Shown here: piece by piece, positions 35,662 through 45,700 of the stretch
Layout: every line of letters begins with the position of its first letter
How positions within the stretch are numbered: position 1 is the first letter of the stretch
NCBI GenBank assembly: GCA_009837205.1
Contig: VXTZ01000032.1
Coordinates: forward strand, 1 to 57,401
Direction: 5' to 3'
Length of the DNA stretch: 57,401 nucleotides
Origin: Candidatus Dadabacteria bacterium
GTDB lineage: Bacteria > Desulfobacterota_D > UBA1144 > Nemesobacterales > Nemesobacteraceae
Program-made: the position numbers and the translations under genes
Notes under the pieces: model-generated
The model's database searches: none
Seen by the model: only the letters and a program-made list of their open reading frames with translations
Told to the model about the DNA's origin: nothing

Positions 35662-37119
35662 ATGAATATGCAGGTTCTGTTTGAAAGTACGCTGGCTATC
35701 CTTCCCGAGTGCGTACTCATACTCGCCGCCCTGCTCATACTCATCTGTGCCCCGATTCTGAAAAAAAGATGGACGGGGTCGCTTTTTCTCCTCGCAATCT
35801 CCGGTACCGTGCTCTCCCTCGTCCTTAACTTCTCCAGGTTCTCCGGCGAAAGTTCCGCGTTCTCCGGCGCATTGGTAATCGATTCCTTCTCCGCCTATTT
35901 CAACTCCCTTTTTCTTCTGGCAGCGCTTGCGACTATCCTTTTTTCAAAAGACCACCTCGAGAAACGCACGCAATGGCTTGAGGAGTTCTACGCGCTTGTG
36001 CTTTTCTGCACGAGCGGGATGATGGTTCTCGCCTCCTCGGTCGAACTCATGACGCTTTTCGTTGGGTTCGAAATCATGTCAATCGCCGTCTACATACTCT
36101 CGGGGTTCAGAAGCAAATCCCTCGACTCGACAGAATCAGGCGTAAAATACCTTGTTCTGGGAGGGTTCTCTTCCGCGGTGCTGCTTTTTGGAATCGCCCT
36201 TCTCTACGGGGCTACCGGTTCCACTTTTCTGGAGGAAATTCTAAAAAGTCCGGGGAATCTTCCGATGTATGTCTGCGGAGCCACCTTTGTTGCAGTGGGA
36301 GTCATTTTCAAGATAGGAGCCGTGCCGCTTCACCAGTGGGTGCCCGATATCTACGACGGAGCTCCCCTCACGGTTACGGGATACATGTCCGTTGCGGTAA
36401 AAGCGGCGGCTTTTGTGCTGCTGCTGAGAATATTTCTCGGTTCCGCTCCGGAATTTGAAAACTACATGACGGCCGCGGTGCAGATTGCGGCGGTGCTGAC
36501 CATGGTAGTGGGAAATATAGCCGCCATATATCAAAAAAGCGTGAAGAGGATGCTCGCCTACTCAAGTGTGGCACACGCTGGATATGCCCTCGTCGGGGTA
36601 GCGGCAGTTCTCTCAGACTCTTCGGTCGGAAGCGGGAGCGTTCTTTATTATCTGTTTGCCTATACTTTTATGAACCTCGGAGCTTTCGGAATCCTTGCCT
36701 ACGCGAGCAGGGAAGGAGACGATTGTGACACTTTCGAGAGGATATCGGGACTCTGGAGCAGAAAACCGGCGGCATCGCTCGCACTTGGAGTATTTATGTT
36801 CTCGCTTGCGGGAATCCCGCCGACTATAGGATTTTTCGGGAAATACAGGGTGTTTTTAGCTGCAGTCGACGCCAATCTGACGCCGCTTGCAGTAATAGGA
36901 ATAATAACAAGCGTAATCTCCGCGTACTACTACCTCAAAGTGCTCGTCTACGCGTTTATGAGGGAAGACAGTTACGGAGCAAGCGCGAACAAACCGCTTT
37001 CGGGGGCTACAATTGCGGTGCTTACCGCAGTCACGGTTTTTTTCGGTATATTTCCTTTCTTGTCATGGGATCTAGCAGCTCAGGCCTCAATCACTCTTCT
37101 CGCCGGAATCGCATTTTAG
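35662..37119 (+). CDS. nuoN: NADH-quinone oxidoreductase subunit N
   Basis: A 485-residue antiporter-like membrane subunit of complex I with about 14 predicted helices. Diagnostic segments include GFEIMSIAVYILSGF, KYLVLGGFSSAVLLFG, FKIGAVPLHQWVPDIYDGAP and KRMLAYSSVAHAGY. The glutamate in GFEIMS and lysines in the central helices belong to the proton path. nuoL and nuoM, which usually precede it, are absent. It follows the JAMM gene by 60 bp with a GGGAGA ribosome site. Confidence 0.95.
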   Translation: MNMQVLFESTLAILPECVLILAALLILICAPILKKRWTGSLFLLAISGTVLSLVLNFSRFSGESSAFSGALVIDSFSAYFNSLFLLAALATILFSKDHLEKRTQWLEEFYALVLFCTSGMMVLASSVELMTLFVGFEIMSIAVYILSGFRSKSLDSTESGVKYLVLGGFSSAVLLFGIALLYGATGSTFLEEILKSPGNLPMYVCGATFVAVGVIFKIGAVPLHQWVPDIYDGAPLTVTGYMSVAVKAAAFVLLLRIFLGSAPEFENYMTAAVQIAAVLTMVVGNIAAIYQKSVKRMLAYSSVAHAGYALVGVAAVLSDSSVGSGSVLYYLFAYTFMNLGAFGILAYASREGDDCDTFERISGLWSRKPAASLALGVFMFSLAGIPPTIGFFGKYRVFLAAVDANLTPLAVIGIITSVISAYYYLKVLVYAFMREDSYGASANKPLSGATIAVLTAVTVFFGIFPFLSWDLAAQASITLLAGIAF

Positions 37120-37178
37120 ACTGCAAGGGTTTTTTCCTTCGCCCGAGCGCGGAGGATTTTTATTTCAGAATTTAGGAA

Positions 37179-39377
37179 ATGGAGAAAGGCAAAGACACTC
37201 AAGGCTTATTTGTAGATGTGATGGCGGTTTTTTTCTTCGCCCTCGGCGTATTTACCTTCGTAAGTCTTCTGGCCTTCAGCAACCTTCTTGAAATCGATGT
37301 AAAAGGCGCGATGGGAGGGGCGGGCCTTTATGTGTCCCACTCCCTTGGAAGTTCCTTCGGCACGCTTTCCTTCGTATTTCCCGTGCTGATGTTCTATTCA
37401 TCATACGTGATCCTGAGAAAGCGGCCCGCCCAAAAAATATACTGGAAGCTTTTCTCCACAATTATTTTCCTTCTCTCCTCGACCACCCTGCTGGGGCTTG
37501 TTTACGGAAAAAGCTCCCTTCTAGGCTACTCGCCGGCCGGGGGATGGCTGGGTCTTGCGATCTCCAGAGAATTTGCGCAGAACATCCTGGGGACCTTCGG
37601 AACATACATTATCGCCATAATTGTCATATTCGTCTCCGTGATAATAGCAACGGAAACCAAGATCGCCACCGTAGTGAAAATCATCCGCCTTCTCTTCTCA
37701 GGCACGTTAAAAGGAATTTCCGCACCGATCGGTGCTCTGAGACGCACTGCCGCACAAAGGGCCGCACGAGGAAAGAAGAAGCAAGACGCACCGAAGGCAA
37801 CCCCCAGCGCGGCAAAAACCACGGCCACAGAACACAAGCAACAAGCCGACACGGAACCGCAGATAGTCTTCACTCCTCCCGCCCCTGACAAGAAAGACGG
37901 GCCGTCCCCTGCCGCGCCCGAAAGCAAATGGCTTGACTTCTCCCTCCCCTCAATTGACCTGCTTGACCCGAAAATCGATACGTCGGTAGAGATAGATAAG
38001 GAAGCCATGTACCAGAAGGCCACCTTGATCGAGGAAAAGCTTGCGGACTTCGGAGTAACCGGAAAGATCATGGAAATACGCCCCGGGCCGGTTATCACGA
38101 TGTTCGAATACAAGCCCGCCCCGGGGATAAAAATAAACAAGATATCGTCCCTTGAAGGCGATCTGGCAATGGGTCTTAAGGCGCTCAGTATAAGAATCAT
38201 AGCCCCCATACCGGGAAAGGACGTTGTCGGAATAGAGGTGCCGAATGAAAGCAGGGAGATAGTGGTACTGCGGGAACTTTTCGAGAGCAGCTCGTTTACG
38301 GAGAAAAAATCGATGCTCACCGTCGCCCTCGGAAAAGACATATCCGGAAAACCGCGCTACATGGACCTTCAGACCGCCCCGCACCTTATGATCGCCGGAA
38401 CTACAGGTTCGGGCAAAAGCGTGCTCCTAAACGCCGCAATCACAAGCCTGCTCTACAGGGCGACCCCTTATGAGCTCAAGATGATAATGATAGACCCGAA
38501 GATGCTCGAGCTCTCCATATACGAAGACATTCCCCACCTGCTCCACCCGGTTGTAACCGAATCGAAAAAAGCCGTGGCCGCCCTTAAGTGGCTGGTTGGG
38601 GAAATGGATTCCAGGTACAGGATGCTCTCCGAGGAAGGGGTAAGGGACATAGACAGCTATAACAGGAAGCTTGAGACGCTTGAAATCGAGGAAAAGCAGC
38701 TCAGGTGGCTTCCCTACATAGTCGTTATCATAGACGAGCTCGCCGACCTGATGATGGTCTCCCCGAGCGACGTCAAGGACTCGATAATAAGGCTCGCGCA
38801 GAAAGCCAGGGCGGCGGGAATTCATATAATAGTCTCCACTCAGCGCCCCTCGGCGGACGTGGTGGCGGGACTCATAAAGGCTAACTTCCCGGCGCGCATA
38901 TCCTTTCTCGTATCTTCAAAAGTGGATTCAAGAATCATTCTTGACACCGGGGGAGCTGAAACCCTGCTCGGAAAGGGGGACATGCTTTTTCTCGCATCCG
39001 GTGGGAGCAACCTATTAAGACTGCAGGGCGCGCTTATATCCGACGATGAAAGAAAACGGGTAACGGATTTTCTAAGGTCCCAGGCAGACCCCGTCTACAT
39101 AGAAGAGATAACAAAAGACGACCCAAACGATGAGAACTCGGGAGTCAGCGAAGACGAAAAAGACGAGCTTTACGAAACCGCGCTCGGCATAATAGCCGAA
39201 ACGGGACAGGCATCCATCTCCATGATACAGAGAAGGCTCAAGATAGGATATAACCGCGCGGCCAGGATCGTTGAGACAATGGAAAAAGAAGGTCTTATAG
39301 GTTCCCAGGGAGCTGCCGGCAAGCCGAGAGAAGTCTACGTGAACATGATTAAAGCGGACAGGGGAAACTCGGATTGA
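37179..39377 (+). CDS. ftsK: FtsK/SpoIIIE family DNA translocase
   Basis: A 732-residue septal DNA pump. Four N-terminal membrane helices (within about residues 8-155) are followed by a Pro/Ala/Lys-rich linker, the alpha/beta motor domain and a C-terminal winged-helix gamma domain (about 665-728) that reads polar sequence marks. Walker A is AGTTGSGKS with Lys413, and Walker B lies in VVIIDELADLMM. It clears the chromosome dimer region during division. lolA overlaps its stop by four bases. Confidence 0.95.
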   Translation: MEKGKDTQGLFVDVMAVFFFALGVFTFVSLLAFSNLLEIDVKGAMGGAGLYVSHSLGSSFGTLSFVFPVLMFYSSYVILRKRPAQKIYWKLFSTIIFLLSSTTLLGLVYGKSSLLGYSPAGGWLGLAISREFAQNILGTFGTYIIAIIVIFVSVIIATETKIATVVKIIRLLFSGTLKGISAPIGALRRTAAQRAARGKKKQDAPKATPSAAKTTATEHKQQADTEPQIVFTPPAPDKKDGPSPAAPESKWLDFSLPSIDLLDPKIDTSVEIDKEAMYQKATLIEEKLADFGVTGKIMEIRPGPVITMFEYKPAPGIKINKISSLEGDLAMGLKALSIRIIAPIPGKDVVGIEVPNESREIVVLRELFESSSFTEKKSMLTVALGKDISGKPRYMDLQTAPHLMIAGTTGSGKSVLLNAAITSLLYRATPYELKMIMIDPKMLELSIYEDIPHLLHPVVTESKKAVAALKWLVGEMDSRYRMLSEEGVRDIDSYNRKLETLEIEEKQLRWLPYIVVIIDELADLMMVSPSDVKDSIIRLAQKARAAGIHIIVSTQRPSADVVAGLIKANFPARISFLVSSKVDSRIILDTGGAETLLGKGDMLFLASGGSNLLRLQGALISDDERKRVTDFLRSQADPVYIEEITKDDPNDENSGVSEDEKDELYETALGIIAETGQASISMIQRRLKIGYNRAARIVETMEKEGLIGSQGAAGKPREVYVNMIKADRGNSD

Positions 39378-40033
39378 AAAAAATCGCGCTTGCGGCAGCG
39401 CTTTTCGCCACATCCCTTCTTTTTACCGCGCAGCCCGCGAGTACCCAGAACCCAAGCACTGTTGTTAGCGGCATCCAGAAAAAATACGCCTCGATAAACG
39501 ACCTCAGCTCTCCATTCACCCAGGTGACCCGGATAAAGGACCTCGATGAGAAAATCGCTTCCTCGGGCAAGGTGTGGTTTAAAAAACCCGGGATGATGAA
39601 GTGGCAGTACGAAGAGCCATGGAAAGATACGATTGTTTCTGACGGAAAGAAGGTCTGGTATTTCGACAGCCGGGAGAACCAGGTAACCGAGATGGAAATT
39701 GAAAGCGTCTGGGCAGACTCTCTCGGTTCCTATACCATCATTTCCATACTGGAGGATCTTGACCGCCTTTTCGATGTCCGCCCGGGTGCCGGAAGCGCGG
39801 ACGAGCGGGGGAATGTCCTCCTTGACCTGAAACAGAAAAACCGGGAGCAGTCAAAGCAGGTAACGATAGCAGTCGATCCCAAGACCTACATGCTAAGAGA
39901 AATCATAATCGGCGATGTCTTCGGAAACACTACGGTCATAAAACTGGGCGCCGCAGAAGTTAACCTCGGCATTGCCGATTTGTTTTTCAGTTTCAAAAAA
40001 CCAAAGGGGGCAAGGATGGAGGCTTTTCCCTGA
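39374..40033 (+). CDS. lolA: Outer-membrane lipoprotein carrier protein LolA
   Basis: A 219-residue periplasmic chaperone that ferries lipoproteins from LolCDE to the outer membrane. A signal peptide (about residues 1-22, KKIALAAALFATSLLFTAQP) precedes the LolA core with YASINDLSSPFTQVT, GKVWFKKPGMMKWQYE and WYFDSRENQV. The start is a TTG overlapping the ftsK stop (TTGA). The ftsK-lolA order is common in Gram-negatives and confirms a two-membrane envelope. Confidence 0.93.
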   Translation: MKKIALAAALFATSLLFTAQPASTQNPSTVVSGIQKKYASINDLSSPFTQVTRIKDLDEKIASSGKVWFKKPGMMKWQYEEPWKDTIVSDGKKVWYFDSRENQVTEMEIESVWADSLGSYTIISILEDLDRLFDVRPGAGSADERGNVLLDLKQKNREQSKQVTIAVDPKTYMLREIIIGDVFGNTTVIKLGAAEVNLGIADLFFSFKKPKGARMEAFP

Positions 40034-40092
40034 GTTTTTTACGTATCGCATTTGACAACTCCGACAGCGCGGGTTTCAAAGCAAGCGTGTTT

Positions 40093-41436
40093 TTATTCTT
40101 CAGTGCGCTGTAATCCTTCGGGAGTAACGCTTTGCGGGGCGGTTCTGTCTTCGCTGACCTTGGGGGCGGGGGGTTGGTACGCGCGCAGGTACTGACCGGC
40201 GGTTTCGTAAAACCCTGACACCATCTGCTCCAGTTCGTCAATGAAGCTTTTGCGCTGACTGAAACGTCTGCCCAGCTGATGGATCATGCATACTTCGAAT
40301 CTGGCGACGGGAATATCCTGACCGCTTGTGGAAGCCATCACCGAATTCTCTCTCAGTTCCCCAAGCGTATACTGCGTGCGGGGCCTTCGTCCGGGCCAGA
40401 TCAGCCTGATATGGATATCCGTTTCGGAGGTTTTCCGCAGCTGGCGGAGCAGCCAGTTGAGACGGGCCGGGGTGGTTTTTCTGTTGCCGGGAGCTTCAAG
40501 CGTCATTGACGCGCTGATCGTCCGTTTTCCGATATCGACGACCAACTCAATCGGTGCTGCCGCATCTTGAATCTTAAGTCCGGCCGAAAGCGTCTGCTCT
40601 TCGGCAAGTTCGTAGGCGTCTTTCTTTGCACGTGCCGCCGGATCCAGAACGTGGGAACGCGGCAACCTGACTTCAACTTTCACATTGACCTTGCGCGTCA
40701 GCAGAAGAGAGATGTCCCTGACTTCCTGATGCCAGGCGGCCACTATATCCTGCACTTCCTCGCTTTTTGTCTGGAGCGAAGCGCCGGCGGCGATTTTCTG
40801 CACGATACCGGGCCATGCCTCGGGCATGCGGTCGAAAGCTTTTACCCCCGTGCTCGCATGCGTCAGGAATCTCAACATCTCGGAGAGAACAAAATACTGG
40901 TCCTCGTCTTCAATGTCGTCATTGGAAATCAGCAGGTCGGCCTGCGTAATAATGTACATCCATGACCAGTGATAGATTTTCACCCTTGAGCGCGTTTTGG
41001 CGGAGAGCTTGACAGGGTGATGATCCGGTCTCGAAGTGAACTGGTTTGAGACGGTTATCACGGCATCAATGTTATGTTCTCTGGCCAAGCGCATGTAGGC
41101 GGCAAGCTGCTCCTCATCGAGCTTGACGTTGCCGATCTTCGTTTCAACCAGCGCTTTCCACCGGCGCCTGCCAACCCTGAGCACGATCAGCCCGTCCGGC
41201 CTGTGCGCTTTTTCCTCCCCCCGGTCCGCGAATGTGACTTCGGTGTACGCCGTGAGACTCGCAAGTTTCCCGACGCGCTGGTTGACGGAACCCAGCATCG
41301 CCTGGCCGAATTCGCGCACGTGCACAAGGCAGGAAAGAAGAATTGAAGTGCTTCGGCCCTCCTTTGAAGTGTCCGCCAGCACCGGAAAAAGACGCGCTTT
41401 TTCTCCGCGTTCAAGATATTCGGGCAAACTGTCCAT
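40093..41436 (-). CDS. PD-(D/E)XK nuclease-like protein of unknown role
   Basis: A 447-residue protein I do not recognise as a named family. The N-terminal part (about residues 60-130) has the restriction-endonuclease-like pattern: Pro80-Asp81 in HRPDGLIVL, then Glu98-x-Lys100 in ALVETKIG, then a helix with Gln110. Such a core usually cuts or binds DNA. The rest is rich in charged residues with no membrane helix, and a Pro-rich tail ends it. It is the first minus-strand gene after lolA and marks the change to GC-richer accessory sequence. A defence role is possible but no partner genes are visible. Confidence 0.65.
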   Translation of the reverse strand: MDSLPEYLERGEKARLFPVLADTSKEGRSTSILLSCLVHVREFGQAMLGSVNQRVGKLASLTAYTEVTFADRGEEKAHRPDGLIVLRVGRRRWKALVETKIGNVKLDEEQLAAYMRLAREHNIDAVITVSNQFTSRPDHHPVKLSAKTRSRVKIYHWSWMYIITQADLLISNDDIEDEDQYFVLSEMLRFLTHASTGVKAFDRMPEAWPGIVQKIAAGASLQTKSEEVQDIVAAWHQEVRDISLLLTRKVNVKVEVRLPRSHVLDPAARAKKDAYELAEEQTLSAGLKIQDAAAPIELVVDIGKRTISASMTLEAPGNRKTTPARLNWLLRQLRKTSETDIHIRLIWPGRRPRTQYTLGELRENSVMASTSGQDIPVARFEVCMIHQLGRRFSQRKSFIDELEQMVSGFYETAGQYLRAYQPPAPKVSEDRTAPQSVTPEGLQRTEE

Positions 41437-41621
41437 AAACCGCCGATAATTCTAACATGCGTCGGTGTTTTCTCCAAAAGCGCGCGACGAACCAGCCTGC
41501 CCGCGCAAGCCGCGCGCAAAAGTCAGGTCTGCTGTTCCAAGCGGCAGAAGCAGGAGGCTTGCGTTCGGGGAAGCGATCAATTTCCGGCACAGTGAGCCCG
41601 GCAGAACCGGAAACCAACCGG

Positions 41622-42353
41622 CTATGGACCTTCCGGTCTTTTTGTTTTCGTGAGCGCCGAGGCCAACAGGGCGGTGGGAACCGCCACAACTCCGAGCCCC
41701 GTTACCGCGACGAAAAAAGTGAATATCTTTCCGCCCGTGGTTATCGGGTACACATCTCCGTACTCGACCGAGGCGAGGGTCGTAATCGCCCACCAGAGGC
41801 TATGGAACACGCTTTTGAACGCTTCGGGCTGGGCTTTGTGCTCAAAGTGGTGAATGCCGGCCGCCGCCGTGAACAGCACTATGACGCTTGCCGCTCCGTA
41901 GAGCATTAGTTCGTCTCTGATCTGCCACCATGCCTGCTTCAGCCTGAACACCGCCTCTGAGGACTGCACCGCCTTGATTATCAGCAACAGGCGCAGCAGG
42001 CGAAAGGAGCGCACGAACACCAAGTCTGTCGTCCCCCTTGCGAACCAGAAAACGGGCAGAATGGCGACAAGGTCCACGATCCCGAAGAAACTGAACACGT
42101 AGCCCCACCTGTTTTCGCTGACCCAGATACGAAGCGCGTATTCAAAGGTGAAAACAGCGAGGATCGCTGTTTCCGCCATTTCCAGCCAGCGCCGGTCGGC
42201 GGGATCCAGATCCGGCAGCGTTCCGATTGAAAAAACCGCAAGGGCCATCAGAACCAAGAACTGGACGGCGTAATCGAATGCTACGCCGGCTTTAGTGTCC
42301 CGACGCACCACTACAGCAGCCAGCCGGGAGCGCGTCTTCGCGTAGACCGTCAT
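41622..42353 (-). CDS. Voltage-gated-type potassium channel with altered selectivity filter
   Basis: A 243-residue six-helix channel. S1-S4 lie within about residues 27-130, with Arg115, Arg118, Arg121 and Lys127 as the sensor charges in RSFRLLRLLLIIK. S5 is about 150-168, the pore loop 185-203 and S6 208-232. The filter should read T-V-G-Y-G, but here residues 195-200 are SVEYGD, putting Glu197 at the first filter glycine. The frame and the rest of the fold are intact. Known channels need this glycine for K+ selectivity, so ion preference may differ or the channel may be silent. Confidence 0.85.
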   Translation of the reverse strand: MTVYAKTRSRLAAVVVRRDTKAGVAFDYAVQFLVLMALAVFSIGTLPDLDPADRRWLEMAETAILAVFTFEYALRIWVSENRWGYVFSFFGIVDLVAILPVFWFARGTTDLVFVRSFRLLRLLLIIKAVQSSEAVFRLKQAWWQIRDELMLYGAASVIVLFTAAAGIHHFEHKAQPEAFKSVFHSLWWAITTLASVEYGDVYPITTGGKIFTFFVAVTGLGVVAVPTALLASALTKTKRPEGP

Positions 42354-42560
42354 GCAGCAATGTAGATTACTTGCTTTTTTGGGGCTTTAAAAACGGGAAA
42401 GACAAGTGCGGCGTCCACTATCCAGTTGACCTTACGCTTGTCCATGCAGCAGGCAAGGGCGTCAAGCGTACCGTGCGCCCCTCATCCCGCCCGCAAATCT
42501 TAAATAAAACTGCCACCTGTATTTAGCGTGAGATAGTCGTGGCACGAGCGAAGAAGAGCT

Positions 42561-42589
42561 TTGTTCCCTGTCCATCCCTATGCTAAACT
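42561..42589 (+). promoter_or_regulatory. Candidate promoter of the PKS gene
   Basis: TTGTTC (42561-42566) lies 17 bp before TAAACT (42584-42589), which is preceded by TG one base away (TGC at 42581), making an extended -10. The predicted start is near 42596, giving a leader of about 114 nt that holds a hairpin. Confidence 0.4.
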
Positions 42590-42619
42590 TTTCCGAAAGA
42601 GAACTATCAAAGCCAGTGG

Positions 42620-42656
42620 TGAACTGAAAACCGTTTTATAAGACGGAAACAGTTCA
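42620..42656 (+). promoter_or_regulatory. Leader hairpin before the PKS gene
   Basis: TGAACTG (42620-42626) pairs with CAGTTCA (42650-42656). Inside, CCGT (42631-42634) pairs with ACGG (42643-42646) around an 8-base loop. The two stems are separated by a small internal loop of A residues. There is no U-run, so it is not an intrinsic terminator. It could be a stability element or regulator binding site. Confidence 0.45.
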
Positions 42657-42709
42657 GACTAAGGGAACGGATAGAGCCATCAGTTCATAATCTTGGGAGG
42701 AAGATTTCG

Positions 42710-45700
42710 ATGACAGAGTCAAACAAATCTTGCGACTCTTCCGGGGAATCGCTACCCCACTCTGAAACTCAAAAACAGGAAAAATCCGGATTCGGTCCAC
42801 CGATAGCGATCGTGGGCATGGGGTGCCGGTTCCCCGGCGCACCGAGTATACCGGCCTTTTGGCGCCTGCTCGAAGCGGGCCAGAACGTGGTGACGGAGGG
42901 CGTCCCGGGTTCCGGCATCGGGCGTATGGACGAGCTTTTCCCCGATGGACAGATTCCGAGCAAGGCCTGTCGTTTCTGTGCCTATGTCGACGGAATCGAG
43001 CAGTTCGACGCGGGGTTCTTTCGCATTTCTCCGGTCGAGGCCCAGTTGCTGGATCCACAGCAGCGGATGATGCTGGAAACCACTTGGGAAGCTCTCGAGG
43101 ATGCTGGCATGAACCCGGATCGGCTGAGGGGCACCCGCACCGGGGTATACACCGGGATCAGCAACGACGAATACAGGATGCTGGTAGTGGAGTCAAGGAA
43201 ACCTGCCGATGCCGCCTCATGTCTTTATGCTCTGAGCGGCACGAACCTGAACGGTACCAGCGGACGGGTCTCTTTCGTGCTGGGCCTGATGGGACCGGCA
43301 AAGGCAGTGGACGCCGCGTGCGCGTCGTCCATGGTGTCGGTCCACGACGCGGTGGCGGATCTGCAGCAGGGCAAGGCGGATCTGGCCATTGCGGGCGGTG
43401 TGCAGGCTATCCTGAACAGTCGCATATTCGAACTCCGTGCGGATGCGATGATGCTGTCTCCAGACGGGCAGTGCAAGACGTTCGATGCGTCTGCGAACGG
43501 TTACGTGCGCGGCGAAGGTTGCGGCGTCGTTATCCTGAAGCGCCTCAGCGAGGCCGAGGAGGATGGCGATCGGATCTGGGGCGTGATCCGAGGCTCGGCG
43601 GTGAATAACGGCGGGGCCAGCACCGGACTGACCGTACCGCACATCCCCGCACTGGAACAGGTGATGGAAGCGGCCCTGTCCGACGCCGGAGTTTCTGCTT
43701 CAGATGTGGATTACCTGGAGGCGCACGGGACTGGAACAGCTGTAGGCGACCCGATTGAGATCGACGCCGTCTCCGCTGTCTACTGCAAAGGACGCAAAGC
43801 CGATCGTCCTCTTTTGATCGGTTCCGTAAAGACCAATGTCGGCCACCTCGAGTCGGCTGCCGGAATCGCCGGTCTGATCAAGGCGGTGCTGGTGATGCAG
43901 CGCGGCGTGATTCCGAGGCATCTGCACTTCAAGGAACCCAACCCTAGCCTCGATTGGGACCGACTGCCTTTGAAGGTTACTTCGTCCATGATGGACTTAC
44001 CTCAGCGTGGCGGACGGCCGAGACTGGCAGGAGTAAACTCCTTCGGGATATCCGGGACGAACGCCCACATAGTGGTGGAAGAATACATCGCCCCGGGGGG
44101 GTTGCCCTACGGAAAGCATGAGCTTGCGGGCTCAGCCCAGGCGGTGACAGTCTCTCTGCCGGAGGCCGTGGAGAGTTTGCCGTTGCCGGAGCAAGAGTTA
44201 AGGAGGCGCGAGACCCGGTTGCTGCCGCTGTCCGGCAAATCGGTGAACGCACTCCGGGAACTTGCGGAGCGTTACCTCTCATGGCTGGACGAGCATCCGG
44301 AGGATCTTGCTTCCCAAAATGCCTCGGTAGAACCCCTGCTCTCGGACATGGCGTGGACTGCAAGTGTAGGGAGGAGCCATTTTGATCACCGTGCGGGCGT
44401 GGTGTTTCGGGATACTGGATCGCTACGGGAGGGGCTGAAAGCGCTGGGGAATGTGGGCGAGAGTTCAGGCCCGCAAACGGCGACGAAGATAGCGTTCGCT
44501 TATACCGGGCAAGGAAGCCAATGGGCCGGCATGGGAAAGGCGCTCTACGAACGTGAGCCGGTGGCGCGGGCGGTTCTCGACCGCTGTGAAGAGGTGTTTC
44601 GGGCCGAAAGAGGCACCTCGTTGCTTGACGTGATGTTCGGGCGCGGCGAAGGCGATCTGGGCGATACAGCGTGGGAGCAACCGGCACTCTATGCCCTCGA
44701 GTGCGCGCTCACGGCGCTTTGGTCGAGTGTAGGGGTTCGTCCCAGCGTGGTGTTGGGGCACAGCGTCGGGGAACTGGCGGCGGCGCAGGCGGCGGGAGTG
44801 TTCAGCCTGGAGGATGGAATGCGGTTTGCCGCGGCGCGAGGTACCCTGCTGTCGGAAACCGAACCGGGCGCAATGGCAGCAGTTTTTGCCACTCCGGTAC
44901 GAGTGGCGTCGACGGTCGAGGAGCTGAACGAATCATCTGCCAGTGTTGGGGTGAGCATCTCGGCGGACAATGGCACCCACCAAGTGGTGAGCGGACCGGT
45001 TGCAGAAATTGAAATCATCTCGAAGCGTTTCGAATCGGAAGGAGTCCGGGTAAGACGGTTGAACACGCTCCGCGCGTTCCACAGCGCCTTGGTAGAGCCA
45101 GCTCTGGACATGCTGGAAGCTTCCTTGGATAGTGTGGCGATCGATCCACCTTCCCTCACCGTGGTCAGCAATCTGACTGGCCAAGTGGTGGAGCCTGGCC
45201 AAGCGCTGGACGGAGCCTACTGGAGGCAGCATGCCCGCGAGAAAGTGGCATTCGCCCGCGGTGTCCAGACGTTGGCGGAACTCGGAGTGGACTTGGTGTT
45301 GGAGATAGGACCGAGACCGATTCTGGCCACGATGACTCGCTCGGCCTGGCCGGACTCTGTACAGACACCGGCGCCCATGGTGCTGTCGAGCCTGCGCCCA
45401 CCGTCTGGTGAATCCTCAGCGTCCGCGGATGGCGCCGATTTCACGCAGGCTGTCGCGGAAGCGTATCAGGCGGGGCTCCCGATTTGTTTTGAAGGGCTTT
45501 TTGCGGGGGAGGAGCGCCATCGCATCTCGCTGCCAAGCTATCCATTCCAACGCGAACGCCATTGGCTCGATTCGAAGAGAAAACAGCGCTCAGGCGTCGG
45601 CCACCCCTTACTGGGGGTCCGGCACGAATCCGCCACAGGCGAGGTCACATTCGAAACAGAAGTATTCCAGTCGGATCCGGAGTGGTTGAGCGACCACCGG

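Larger units (their letters stand above)
42354..42709. other. Intergenic region upstream of the PKS gene
   Basis: This 356-bp gap contains an extended -10 promoter, a leader hairpin and the GGGAGG ribosome site for the PKS gene (9 bases before ATG 42710). On the minus strand a 31-codon frame (42350-42445) ends in an ATGA overlap with the channel start; it may be a tiny coupled gene, a remnant or chance. No mobile-element end was recognised. Confidence 0.5.

Noticed and set aside
41581-41613. TTTCCGG/CCGGAAA inverted repeat as a terminator for the channel gene
   Set aside because: The loop is about 19 bases and no T-run follows, so it is not a canonical terminator.
43977-44687. Minus-strand open frame of 236 codons in the KS-AT linker region
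   Set aside because: Antisense to the PKS with Arg/Pro-rich translation; no supporting start signal.
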